A stretch of DNA of 28,121 bases, from contig VFIW01000189.1 in the NCBI GenBank assembly GCA_006386115.1, forward strand, positions 1-28,121, in the 5' to 3' direction. The translations under genes and the position numbers were made by a program. Every line of letters begins with the position of its first letter. Position 1 is the first letter of the stretch. Of the stretch, positions 20,288 to 27,970 are shown piece by piece. Below the pieces are notes generated by a model that was not told where the DNA came from, ran no database searches, and was given only the letters and a program-made list of their open reading frames with translations. The DNA is from Globisporangium splendens (taxonomy: Eukaryota > Oomycota > Peronosporomycetes > Pythiales > Pythiaceae).

Positions 20288-20553
20288 TGTTGGTTCTGAG
20301 TCAAATTGGAAAGTGATTTTATTGATGGTTATGCACAGTCAGTCTGCTCCTCTCGTGCACTGTGTGAGCCTCCTCTGGGGCTTCTCTTGCAGAGTGTAAT
20401 GAGTCCTCTGAGGGTGCCCTCACCTGAGCAAATGACTTGGTCTCGATATGTAAAAGTGCAACTTACCCAAATACTTGACTTGTGTATCGGGAACTGCAAA
20501 CTCGTTCCGCACTGGCAAAAGATGCACACAAAGAAGTGCAACTCTGTTCAACA
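20288..20553 (-). repeat. 3' LTR of the copia element
   Basis: Element orientation begins TGTTGAACAGAG and ends ACCAACA, with inverted ends TGTTG/CAACA. It is directly preceded by the polypurine tract, 39 nt after the pol stop. It contains an AATAAA-like signal near its end. The 266-bp length is typical of small copia LTRs. Confidence 0.82.
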
Positions 20554-20592
20554 CTCCCACTCGCTTCTTCATGTTTGCAGCGCTCTCGTTTG

Positions 20593-22259
20593 TCAATTGG
20601 CGAACTGTTTTCCCAGGTCTTGAATGCCGCACGCCAAACGCAGGAACTCGAAACGCTTTGTCGGCAACACTTTTGTCAGGATGTCGGCCAGTTGCCTTTC
20701 TGTCTCGACGTAGCGCACGTCGATGTGCTGTACTTTCACTTTCTCCCGGATAAATGATAACGAATGTCGATATGTTTCGCACGTCCCTGGTAGCCAATGT
20801 TCTTCGTCAATGCAATCGCACCCTGGTTGACTTCAAATAACGTGGTCGGCTTGTCCTGCATTGCTTGGAGATCAGCGAGCAGTGCTCGAGTCCACATGAT
20901 CTCCTGCGCGCACAGACTCGCTGCCATGTATTCCGCCTCAGAAGAACTCAGCGCTACGGATTTCTGTGCCTTGCTTTTATACACTACTGGGCCACCGTTG
21001 ACAATCAGGATCACGCCGGATATCGAGCGGCGATCGTCGGCGTTCGAAGCCCAGTCCGCGTCGCAATACGCTGTCAATCTTGATTTGTCTTTGCCTCCGG
21101 AATACTTGATGCCATACTCGCGGGTGGTCGAGAGGTACCGCAGCACCCTGATCGCTGCTCTCCAATGCGCCTCGCCTGGATCTTCAACGTAGCGACTGAG
21201 GTGCCCGACCGCAAAAGATATGTCTGGCCTGGTGCAAATCGACATGTAAAGCAGACATCCGATCAGCGATCGGTACGGTTTGTTTCTCATCATGCCTCTC
21301 TCTTTCTCGTTGTTCGGGCAGTCTTTCATCGACGTCTTGGCACTGGCGATGCATGGGTTCTCAACAGCTTTGGCGCTCTCCTGATTGAATCGTTCAGTGA
21401 TGTCTCGAATGTACTGAGTTTGCTTGACTGTGGTCGTGCGACTTGCTTGGTTCTGGCTGATTTCCATCCCGAGCACGTACTTGGCAGCACCGAGCTCCTT
21501 CAGTTGGAAGTGTTCCTGCAATTGCAATTTGATTTTCTCCACTGTCGCTGGGTCCCTTGCCGCGATGAGCATGTCATCGACATACAAACACAAGTACACC
21601 ACATTTGCGTCACGCTTCAGCACGTAGATACACGGGTCGACGTCAGATGCTGTAAAGCCCATCGCGTCAAGCACACGGTGGATTGTCTGATTCCACTCGT
21701 AGGACGCTTGTTTCAGCCCATAGAGTGACTTTCGCAGACGACAAACTGTGTCGGCAGGCGCATCCACTCCGTCGGGAACCGCCATGACCACAACATCTCT
21801 CAACGTCGCGTTCAGGAAAGCAGTGTCGACGTCGAACTGGAGGATGATGAAACCCAAATCAGTGCAAATCGCCAGGAACACGCGAATGGAGTTCATATTC
21901 GCCACTGGTGAGTACGTCTCGAAGTAGTTCACACCGAACTCCTGGCCGTAGCTCAGAGCGAGAACTCGTGCCTTGTGACGAACGACATCACCGACTTCAT
22001 TCTTTTTTCTCGCAAACAGCCACTTCGTGCCGATGACTTTCATTCCCTCCTCTCGCGGTGCGATGTCCCAAGTTCCGTTGCGGATGTGGGCCGCGATCTC
22101 AGAATTGATAGCAGGCTCCCATAGGTGACGTTCATTACCGGTCATTGCTTGCCGAAATGTCGTCGGCACGTCTGGTGCGTACGCGACATCAGCGGCAAAA
22201 CTGTATTCCTCACCCTCGTCAACACGCGTTCGCTTCGTAGCTCGGGCTCGACTGCCATT
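20593..22259 (-). pseudogene. Copia Pol: reverse transcriptase and RNase H, damaged
   Basis: The frame from 22259 reads DVAYAPDVPTTFRQAM... into the copia RT: WLFARKKNEVGDV, SPVANMNSIRVFLAI, FDVDTAFLNATL, LRKSLYGLKQAS and the catalytic LYVDDMLIA. RNase H follows, with YCDADWAS and SSSEAEYMAA. The third RNase H acidic position (normally DNQ) is Val here (FEVNQGAI). A one-T deletion near 20750-20758 shifts the frame in the RYHFIRE motif. After that the true C-terminus (QHIDVRYVETERQLADILTK... ending at TGA 20593) is read in the next frame. Integrase and Gag are absent from the window because of the gypsy insertion. The copy is non-autonomous. Confidence 0.9.
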
Positions 22260-22354
22260 TGTAAGAGGCTATCCGAGACAGCCTCAAACACAGCACGCAC
22301 GCTTGCGCTTGAGAGGAAGACTTGAGAGGAACTTGGCAAAAATGCAACTGAATT

Positions 22355-22363
22355 GAAATGAGC
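22355..22363 (-). promoter_or_regulatory. Initiator-like start site inside the LTR
   Basis: Minus strand GCTCATTTC is a perfect match to the first nine positions of the oomycete Inr consensus. It would place the genomic RNA start (R region) about 100 bp from the LTR end, downstream of the TATA-like block. Copy 1 has GCATTTT at the aligned position, so its Inr is altered. Confidence 0.5.
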
Positions 22364-22715
22364 TTATGGTTCCTGACACTACATGTAAAACACCACTAGG
22401 GCTCCTAGAGGTTTTATAACTAAAACCTAAACATGCACAATAAAACCTATGAACCTGATATATAAAACCTTGGGTACAATGAGGTTGAACCCAGGGGATC
22501 TTCGAGAAACTTGAACTTGAAGTACCGCGGGGATCATCTGCGAAGTGATTGGCTCTGCCACTCACTTCAGACGGTAGAGACACGTCGCTCTCATCACCAG
22601 TGTTGTTTCCCCAAGTAGGCACCATCACTCACATGTCTAGAGCACTGTTGTGCGTAATCACGCCGAATCTCAATGATTGCGAGCGACCAGCACTCAACTC
22701 AGACACAGATTGCTC

Positions 22716-22736
22716 TGACGTCAGACGATGACGTCA
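22716..22736. promoter_or_regulatory. Paired CRE-type palindromes in the LTR U3 (copy 2)
   Basis: TGACGTCA at 22716-22723 and 22729-22736, spaced by 5 nt as in copy 1 but with different spacer bases. This is probably a bZIP-type activator site. It lies about 190 bp upstream of the antisense ORF initiator, so in principle it could serve both transcription units. Confidence 0.6.
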
Positions 22737-22865
22737 CCTGTGCATGTGGGGATCACTTTTATGTGTTCACCCAATATCTTCGCACCCACAATGCACTTCC
22801 ACAAGGTGGTGTGTGACACACACAAAGAGCCACCTTGCATGTAATGGCAGTCTTAGCCCATTACA

Positions 22866-22878
22866 TCATCCCTCCCTT
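22866..22878 (-). other. Polypurine tract of gypsy copy 2
   Basis: Minus strand AAGGGAGGGATGA directly abuts the LTR start TGTAAT. This is the plus-strand primer site for reverse transcription and identifies the adjoining LTR as the 3' LTR. Confidence 0.75.
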
Positions 22879-22922
22879 AAAGTTCCATCACGGACTTTAC
22901 TTCTTTCGGAAGAGGCACCCGC

Positions 22923-22938
22923 TCTCACTTTCCAATTG
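22923..22938 (+). promoter_or_regulatory. Oomycete initiator upstream of the antisense ORF
   Basis: TCTCACTTTCCAATTG matches GCTCATTYYNCAWTTT at 13 of 16 positions. It also resembles the Inr of the host ABC gene in this window (both have CTCACT). The predicted start A22927 is 15 nt before the ATG at 22942. It lies outside the LTR, between the polypurine tract and the ORF. Confidence 0.55.
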
Positions 22939-22941
22939 ACC

Positions 22942-23991
22942 ATGAAGCGATCAAGCGACCAAGTGAAGCGCGAAGAACAGCCCGAGCCGAAGCGGCAGCG
23001 GACGACTCCCGGCTTGTACGACATCTCCGCTATTCGCAAGAAGCGTGGAGGACGTCGGTTCTACAAGGAGTTGTTCTTCCTTTGGCGCAAGATGTCCGGC
23101 AGCGACGATCCTGGCCAGTCCAGCACAGCGAAGCTCGAGTCGTGGAAGACGTTTGTCCGACTCGAGAACGAGAATCTTGTCGAGCGTTTGCTAGGGAACC
23201 TAGGAGGCACGCTCGAGAACGACCATAAAGAGCTTGGCTCTCGTCGTTCTAGTGCTCGCGAGAGCACTACAAGTTCTGTTCGTAGCTGTGAACCACGTCG
23301 GGAACATCAGACTGAAGAGTCTCTCGAGGTTCCCACGTGTCTGAGTCCAGTGGATAGCCAAGCCACCGTACTCTGTAGAAGCGTTGACGGTTCAACGACT
23401 TCTCTCCTCGACGACGAGTCGATCGATCCTCGTGATCGACTATCGACTCAACGATCCAACGACGCTCTCCCTGATGATCGATCAGAGGAGGTGGGGCTGA
23501 ACGCGAAAACGATTGAGCGACTCTGGAAGTGGAAGAGTGCTCACCGCGCTCAGATCGAGGCTCTTGAAGTTCGCAACGCGGTACTCGAAGACCGGTGCGA
23601 AAGCCTCGAAGACCGGTTGAAGGAGCAGGAGTCGAAGATCGACTTGCTCTTCGATGGTCTTGCCCAGCGTTCGGCAATGGAGTCACGTTTCGAACAGAGG
23701 TTCGAGAAGATTCAAGCCGAGCTTGAACGACTCCAGAAGGCTGAGAAAGCTCGTGATGCGTATCACGAACGTCTACTGCGCTCTGTGGAAGAGGCAGGGA
23801 CTTCTCTTGAGATACTTCGGAAGGAGTATCATGGTCGCCTTCTCGCGTTGGAGACAATAAAGGACGAGTCCTTTGATGTGCTTCAGCGCCTTTATGCCGA
23901 GAAGAAGCTCCATGGCGATGAGTTACAGACTCTTCGCGAGCTGGTGGAGCGACTTCAGGATCGACTTGATCGTCTGCCAAAGGCTCTATAG
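22942..23991 (+). CDS. Antisense accessory ORF of the gypsy element; NLS and coiled-coil protein
   Basis: A 349-residue ORF running opposite to pol. Residues 1-25 hold two basic clusters separated by an acidic spacer (MKRSSDQVKREE then PKRQR), resembling a bipartite nuclear localisation signal. Residues about 35-60 are basic and aromatic (KKRGGRRFYKELFFLWRK). Residues 85-185 are Ser/Asp/Arg-rich. From about residue 190 to the end is a long coiled coil (LEVRNAVLEDRCESLEDRLK, LQTLRELVERLQDRLDRL). The first 325 nt lie outside pol. The last 725 nt overlap the pol tail and chromodomain antisense, and the stop falls where the integrase C-terminal GRLKPYLP motif begins. An in-frame ATG also exists at 22744 in the LTR, but the Inr favours 22942. 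The function is unknown. Antisense ORFs in this position are known in some plant gypsy elements. It could still be a chance ORF. Confidence 0.55.
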   Translation: MKRSSDQVKREEQPEPKRQRTTPGLYDISAIRKKRGGRRFYKELFFLWRKMSGSDDPGQSSTAKLESWKTFVRLENENLVERLLGNLGGTLENDHKELGSRRSSARESTTSSVRSCEPRREHQTEESLEVPTCLSPVDSQATVLCRSVDGSTTSLLDDESIDPRDRLSTQRSNDALPDDRSEEVGLNAKTIERLWKWKSAHRAQIEALEVRNAVLEDRCESLEDRLKEQESKIDLLFDGLAQRSAMESRFEQRFEKIQAELERLQKAEKARDAYHERLLRSVEEAGTSLEILRKEYHGRLLALETIKDESFDVLQRLYAEKKLHGDELQTLRELVERLQDRLDRLPKAL

Positions 23992-26900
23992 GGTTCGCTG
24001 ACCCACTTGGAAGGTAAGGCTTTAGTCGACCTACGTAGAACGTAGGGTGTAGTCGCATGCGTTTAGGAATGTCTAGTGTGTAGGCATCACCATTGCATTT
24101 AACTACCCTGAGCGGTCCAATATATCTTGGCAGAAGTTTCGAACTCCCCAAGTTAGACACTGCGTGTTCAGGTAGATTAGCCGTACTAAGCAATACAAGA
24201 TCATTGATCTTATATACTTGCTTGTTCTTCCTTCCACTCCTATCTGCTTGTTCCTTTTGCAGATCCTGAGCCTTTGCAATTGCGTCTCGAACAAACCTCA
24301 CAACGGCTTGTCTCCTCACAATAAAGTCATCGACTTGCTGTGCCTCACGACTTGTCATGTCGTCTAGAGGTTTCATCGAGTCAAAATTGGCTTTTAACTC
24401 TGTGACAGCATTCAGGTCCGACTGTGGCTCCTTAGCCATAGTCTCTCCCCCACTTAAGGTAGAAACCTCTCCCACTAGTGACGCTGGCACTCTCGGATGG
24501 AGTCCGTAGTTCACATAGAACGGGGTATGACCTGTCGAGACATGCGTGGAGTTGTTCAACGCAAACTCTGCGAGAGGGAGAGACTCACTCCACTCTCCGA
24601 AAGACGTCGCATAACTGCGCAACACGTCTTCAAGGACACGATTCACTCGTTCAGTTTGGCCGTCTGTCTCTGGGTGTGCTGCTGTTGACATGGATAGTTT
24701 TGTATCCAAAATGCCAAACAGAGTTCGCCAAAACCTAGACGTAAACCGAGTGTCACGGTCTGATACGATCTCCGAGGGCAGACCATGTAGACGGAACACC
24801 ACGTCTACAAAGACTTTCGCAGTCATCTCTGCCGAGATCTTATCCGAGACCGGAGTAAGATGCACCATCTTACTAAATCGGTCCACAAACACCAGGATGC
24901 CATTCCTGCCGTGTTTGTCTCTTGGAAGTCCAAATATGAAATCCATACTCACGGACTTCCAACTGTCCTGAGGGACAGGTAATGAACGAAGTGGAGCCCG
25001 AGTAGAGCCGGATGGCTTAACTCTTTGGCACACTTCGCAAGTACGCACATACTTGCGAACCCACTTGTACATGTGAGGCCAGTAGTAATCTCGAGACAAG
25101 CTGAGAAACGTTTTCTCACGTCCGAGATGGCCACTCGAAGGACCGTCATGATACTCGTACAAGAGTCGATGACGCAGACCTTCGTCGTTGGGGACAACGA
25201 TCCTCGCTGGATCCCCTTCGTCAACCGTATAGTACAGCAGCTCATTGTGCATGCTGTAGCGGTGAACACGCGATCTTGCTCTTGGTGGGAGGTTTTGGAG
25301 TGCCTTCTCTGAGGGATTCTTGAAATACTTGATCAGTTCTTGGCATGCTTCGTCTTGCTTGTATCCCTCAGTGATCTCTTCTTGGACTGTGCTTGTCACT
25401 CCCGTAGCAATCGCGTTGACGTCTTCACAGAGTCGGCACGCTCCGTTCGTGTCGTCACTCTTGTTCTTCGGATCATAATCCGGACGTCTTGACAGCGCAT
25501 CGGCAAGAATGTTTGACTTGCCGGGCTTATAATGTACAACAAAGTTGTACTCAGCGAAGAAGGAAAACCATCTTGCCATTCTGTGCGATAGGTGAGGCGT
25601 CTTTACAGCTGTCCGCAGTGATGCGTGATCAGTGTAAATAGCGAACTGCCTTTCACCGAGCAAATAGACTCGGAACTTTGCCAATGCATACTTCATGGCC
25701 AATAGTTCCTTGTCATGGACCGGATAGTTCCGTTCTGCGGGTCGGAGTTGTCGTGACTGATACGACACAACTCTTTCTTTGCCCTCATCATCGTGTTGCA
25801 TCAGTGCACACCCGATGGCATAGTCGCTCGCATCGCAGACTGCATGGAACGGCTTCTCATGGTCTGCGAGAGCTAGGACAGGAGCTTCTCTTAAGCTCTT
25901 CTTTACTTCGGCAAACGCTGCCTGATGTTCCTCTGACCATTCCCACTCATTATCTTTCTTCAAAAGACTCGTGAGGGGTTGCACTAACGCTGCATAGTTG
26001 CGCGTGTATTTGTGCAAATAGTTGGCCAAACCCAGCCACTGACGTAGCTGTTTGACATTCTGAGGAATAGGCCAATCGTCGATAGACTTGACCTTCTCAG
26101 GATCGACCCGAACGCCATTCTTGCCAACAAAGCAACCGAGTACAGGGATCTCGGGGGCGAAGAAGATGCATTTCTTCAAGTTAGCGTACAGTTTGTTCTC
26201 ACGCATAACTTGAAAGACTTGACGAAGATGTTCAAGATGAACATCGACATCTTTCTTCCCTTCCGAGGCCTTACTATGAACGAATATGTCGTCAAAGTAG
26301 CTCGGTGCAAACTCTCTCAATGGATGAAGTACATTCGTGACCATTCTGTTGAAAGTTGCTGGTGCGTTCTTCAGACCTTGTGGCATCACCATCCACTCCC
26401 ACAGCATACCACTAGGGGTGCTAACTGCTGTAAATGGTACATCGCTCTCGCGCATTCGAATCTGATAGAACCCGTCTTTCAGATCGATCGCGCTAAAGAC
26501 AGTGCTGCCAGCCATTCCATCAAGGATCATATCCTTGCGTGGAACTGGGGTCTGAGCAGGTATGGTCGCATCATTCAATTTGTTGAATGCGTGAACAATG
26601 CGCCAACCGCCTGTGGCCTTCTTCACACAGAAGGTGGGACTGCAGTGCGGAGACTTGCTCTCGCGCACATGGCCAGCCTTCTGTCGCTGCGCGAAGAACT
26701 CGTCGATCGCATCGACTTGTTCCTTCGGTAGCGGCCATTGCCTCGTGATACAGTACTTCGTTCCCGGAAGTACATCAATCTCGTGACGAATGCCTCTGTC
26801 CTGCGGCAATTCGTCCGGCACTTTGTCTGGAAATATGTCCGCATATTCCTTGACAAGTCCATACACGGGGTTTGTCTTTAGAGCGTCCCACGACTGCTCA

Positions 26901-27970
26901 TCAAACCTCTCCTTCCGTGTTCTCTCATCTAACACTTCCGCAGTGTTGATGACATCGTCGGCAACTTCATCGACGATCGCACAAATTTGCGAAATTTCGC
27001 CTTTCGCCAGGCTACGCTTAAGCGTCTTCTTGCTCATCAACGGCAAGGAAATCAATTCTTGAGCCAGACTTGGAGGATTTTCAACTTGTACGTGACGCAC
27101 TATCTGGCTGTCACCTTCTTCATTGTAGACTACGACGTTCACATATTCGCTTGAAGTGGCTTGTTTTTCTTTCTTCACTTCATCTTCTGCTTCTCTTGTG
27201 TCTTGATCAGGGACGCTTGCAGATCTTCGTTCTTCTTCGTCGGTCTTCTTGTCTTCTTTCCTTCTGCCAGAGCGGAACTCTTCATCGCTCTTGGCTACAG
27301 GAGTAGTCTTTTTCTGGCGCCTGACTACTCCACCTCCAGTGGTCTTCACGGGCTTGTCATTTGAGTGTGAGGGGCCATCGCACGCCTGACTCTCATTAGA
27401 CACATCTTCAACAGATGCATATGCCCAAATCACCTCTCTTGCTGCCTGGCAGCTGAGGTCTTCGTCGACTTGCTTGTCGACGCTGATCTTCTTCTTCTTC
27501 CAGTCAATGCTCGGTTGGTACCTTCTCAACCAGGGCATTCCCAGAATCAGATCAAACTTGTCATCGAGGTCGAGTAGAATAAACTCATCTTCGCCTCGGA
27601 AATCATCACATTCGATTGCCATACGCAACACGCGCTTAGGCATCGTCACTTTCGATCCATTCGCCAAGCGAACGATCATTTCCTTGTTCGAGATAGGCAG
27701 GTCCAAACCTTGCCTTCTCGCCACTTGTGTGCGGACAAAATTGTTCGACGCACCAGTGTCTACAAGAGCCCGTAGAGGTTCTGAGTAACCATCTACCTTA
27801 ACCTTGTGGACTATCAAGGCTGGCTCTTGCTCGACACGCTCACATCTGTTCGCGGAAACTTCATGTGCATTGCACACATCGGGGCAAGAGTTCTGCGCTT
27901 CCACGACATTCACAGAACTCTTTGTTCGCCCAGTAGGGAGCCCCGCTCCTACTGGTCGTTCCCGTTTTTT
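23267..27970 (-). CDS. pol: Pol polyprotein of chromovirus copy 2 (PR-RT-RH-IN-chromodomain)
   Basis: About 1567 residues from the -1 frameshift site to TAG at 23267; the same frame is open upstream to 28102 but overlaps gag there. Domains in order: aspartic protease (DTGA at 27760-27749), a charged Lys/Glu linker, and RT with SYFDDIFVHS (26299-26288 for YFDD). RNase H has CDASDYAIG, HDKELLAMKYAL, YTDHASL and LADALSR, so all acidic residues are present. Integrase has the HHCC zinc finger (HDGPSSGHLG...CEVCQRV) and the DDE residues in SMDFIFG, VSDRDTRF and QTERVNR. A GRLKPYLP region follows, then a ~170-residue low-complexity linker. The C-terminal chromodomain covers about 23464-23310 (RRWIVESIVDHE, FYRVRWLGYPLDSDTWEP). 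All catalytic motifs are intact with no internal stop. The element would be a chromodomain-targeted integrator. Confidence 0.95.
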   Translation of the reverse strand, partial: KKRERPVGAGLPTGRTKSSVNVVEAQNSCPDVCNAHEVSANRCERVEQEPALIVHKVKVDGYSEPLRALVDTGASNNFVRTQVARRQGLDLPISNKEMIVRLANGSKVTMPKRVLRMAIECDDFRGEDEFILLDLDDKFDLILGMPWLRRYQPSIDWKKKKISVDKQVDEDLSCQAAREVIWAYASVEDVSNESQACDGPSHSNDKPVKTTGGGVVRRQKKTTPVAKSDEEFRSGRRKEDKKTDEEERRSASVPDQDTREAEDEVKKEKQATSSEYVNVVVYNEEGDSQIVRHVQVENPPSLAQELISLPLMSKKTLKRSLAKGEISQICAIVDEVADDVINTAEVLDERTRKERFDEQSWDALKTNPVYGLVKEYADIFPDKVPDELPQDRGIRHEIDVLPGTKYCITRQWPLPKEQVDAIDEFFAQRQKAGHVRESKSPHCSPTFCVKKATGGWRIVHAFNKLNDATIPAQTPVPRKDMILDGMAGSTVFSAIDLKDGFYQIRMRESDVPFTAVSTPSGMLWEWMVMPQGLKNAPATFNRMVTNVLHPLREFAPSYFDDIFVHSKASEGKKDVDVHLEHLRQVFQVMRENKLYANLKKCIFFAPEIPVLGCFVGKNGVRVDPEKVKSIDDWPIPQNVKQLRQWLGLANYLHKYTRNYAALVQPLTSLLKKDNEWEWSEEHQAAFAEVKKSLREAPVLALADHEKPFHAVCDASDYAIGCALMQHDDEGKERVVSYQSRQLRPAERNYPVHDKELLAMKYALAKFRVYLLGERQFAIYTDHASLRTAVKTPHLSHRMARWFSFFAEYNFVVHYKPGKSNILADALSRRPDYDPKNKSDDTNGACRLCEDVNAIATGVTSTVQEEITEGYKQDEACQELIKYFKNPSEKALQNLPPRARSRVHRYSMHNELLYYTVDEGDPARIVVPNDEGLRHRLLYEYHDGPSSGHLGREKTFLSLSRDYYWPHMYKWVRKYVRTCEVCQRVKPSGSTRAPLRSLPVPQDSWKSVSMDFIFGLPRDKHGRNGILVFVDRFSKMVHLTPVSDKISAEMTAKVFVDVVFRLHGLPSEIVSDRDTRFTSRFWRTLFGILDTKLSMSTAAHPETDGQTERVNRVLEDVLRSYATSFGEWSESLPLAEFALNNSTHVSTGHTPFYVNYGLHPRVPASLVGEVSTLSGGETMAKEPQSDLNAVTELKANFDSMKPLDDMTSREAQQVDDFIVRRQAVVRFVRDAIAKAQDLQKEQADRSGRKNKQVYKINDLVLLSTANLPEHAVSNLGSSKLLPRYIGPLRVVKCNGDAYTLDIPKRMRLHPTFYVGRLKPYLPSGSANPIEPLADDQVDPEVAPPAREESVTHRHGASSRHKGAEAHQRTRPLLSPTREGDHDTPSEVSQEKSLPLPQSAVDVRDTHHELSQPSGVVQARLESSRTSVRNVTPLPNAGQDHRRASRSSTPAPSTGLRGFRTGLRVPRCELQEPRSERGEHSSTSRVAQSFSRSAPPPLIDHQGERRWIVESIVDHEDRSTRRRGEKSLNRQRFYRVRWLGYPLDSDTWEPRETLQSDVPDVVHSYEQNL
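27930..27970 (-). promoter_or_regulatory. -1 programmed ribosomal frameshift signal at gag/pol (copy 2)
   Basis: Heptamer A AAA AAC at 27970-27964 in gag phase (CCA AAA AAC), then an 8-nt spacer (27963-27956) and a hairpin at 27955-27930. The hairpin has outer stem CCAGTAG/CTACTGG, one bulge, inner stem GAGC/GCTC and a 3-nt loop. The gag TAG (27951-27949) is inside the stem. Relative to copy 1 one inner pair changes from G-C to A-T, preserving pairing. Confidence 0.88.

Larger units (their letters stand above)
20288..22259 (-). mobile_element. Ty1/copia retrotransposon, 3' part (interrupted)
   Basis: A minus-strand copia element: pol (RT/RNase H) followed by a purine-rich tract (GAAGAAGCGAGTGGGAG) and a 266-bp 3' LTR. 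Its left edge abuts the truncated large gene at 20287/20288. Its pol is cut at 22259, where the end of a gypsy LTR begins. The 5' half of this copia is expected beyond the gypsy element, outside the window. No target-site duplication can be tested because only one end is present. Confidence 0.88.
22260..22865 (-). repeat. 3' LTR of gypsy copy 2 (606 bp)
   Basis: Starts TGTAATGGGC and ends CTCTTACA in element orientation. It is bounded inside by a polypurine tract and outside by copia coding sequence. Near the U3 start it has a short terminal palindrome (TGTAATGG...CCATTACA) and a second inverted repeat (AAGGTGG...CCACCTT). Both are also in the copy 1 LTR. A TATATAA block lies at about 22455-22465. 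Confidence 0.9.

Noticed and set aside
1798..22865. The two gypsy-type LTRs as the two ends of one huge composite element around the host genes
   Set aside because: They are diverged and of different length. Each is explained by its own element: the 1798-2447 LTR has gag on its inner side, and the 22260-22865 LTR has a polypurine tract and the end of pol. They are separate insertions.
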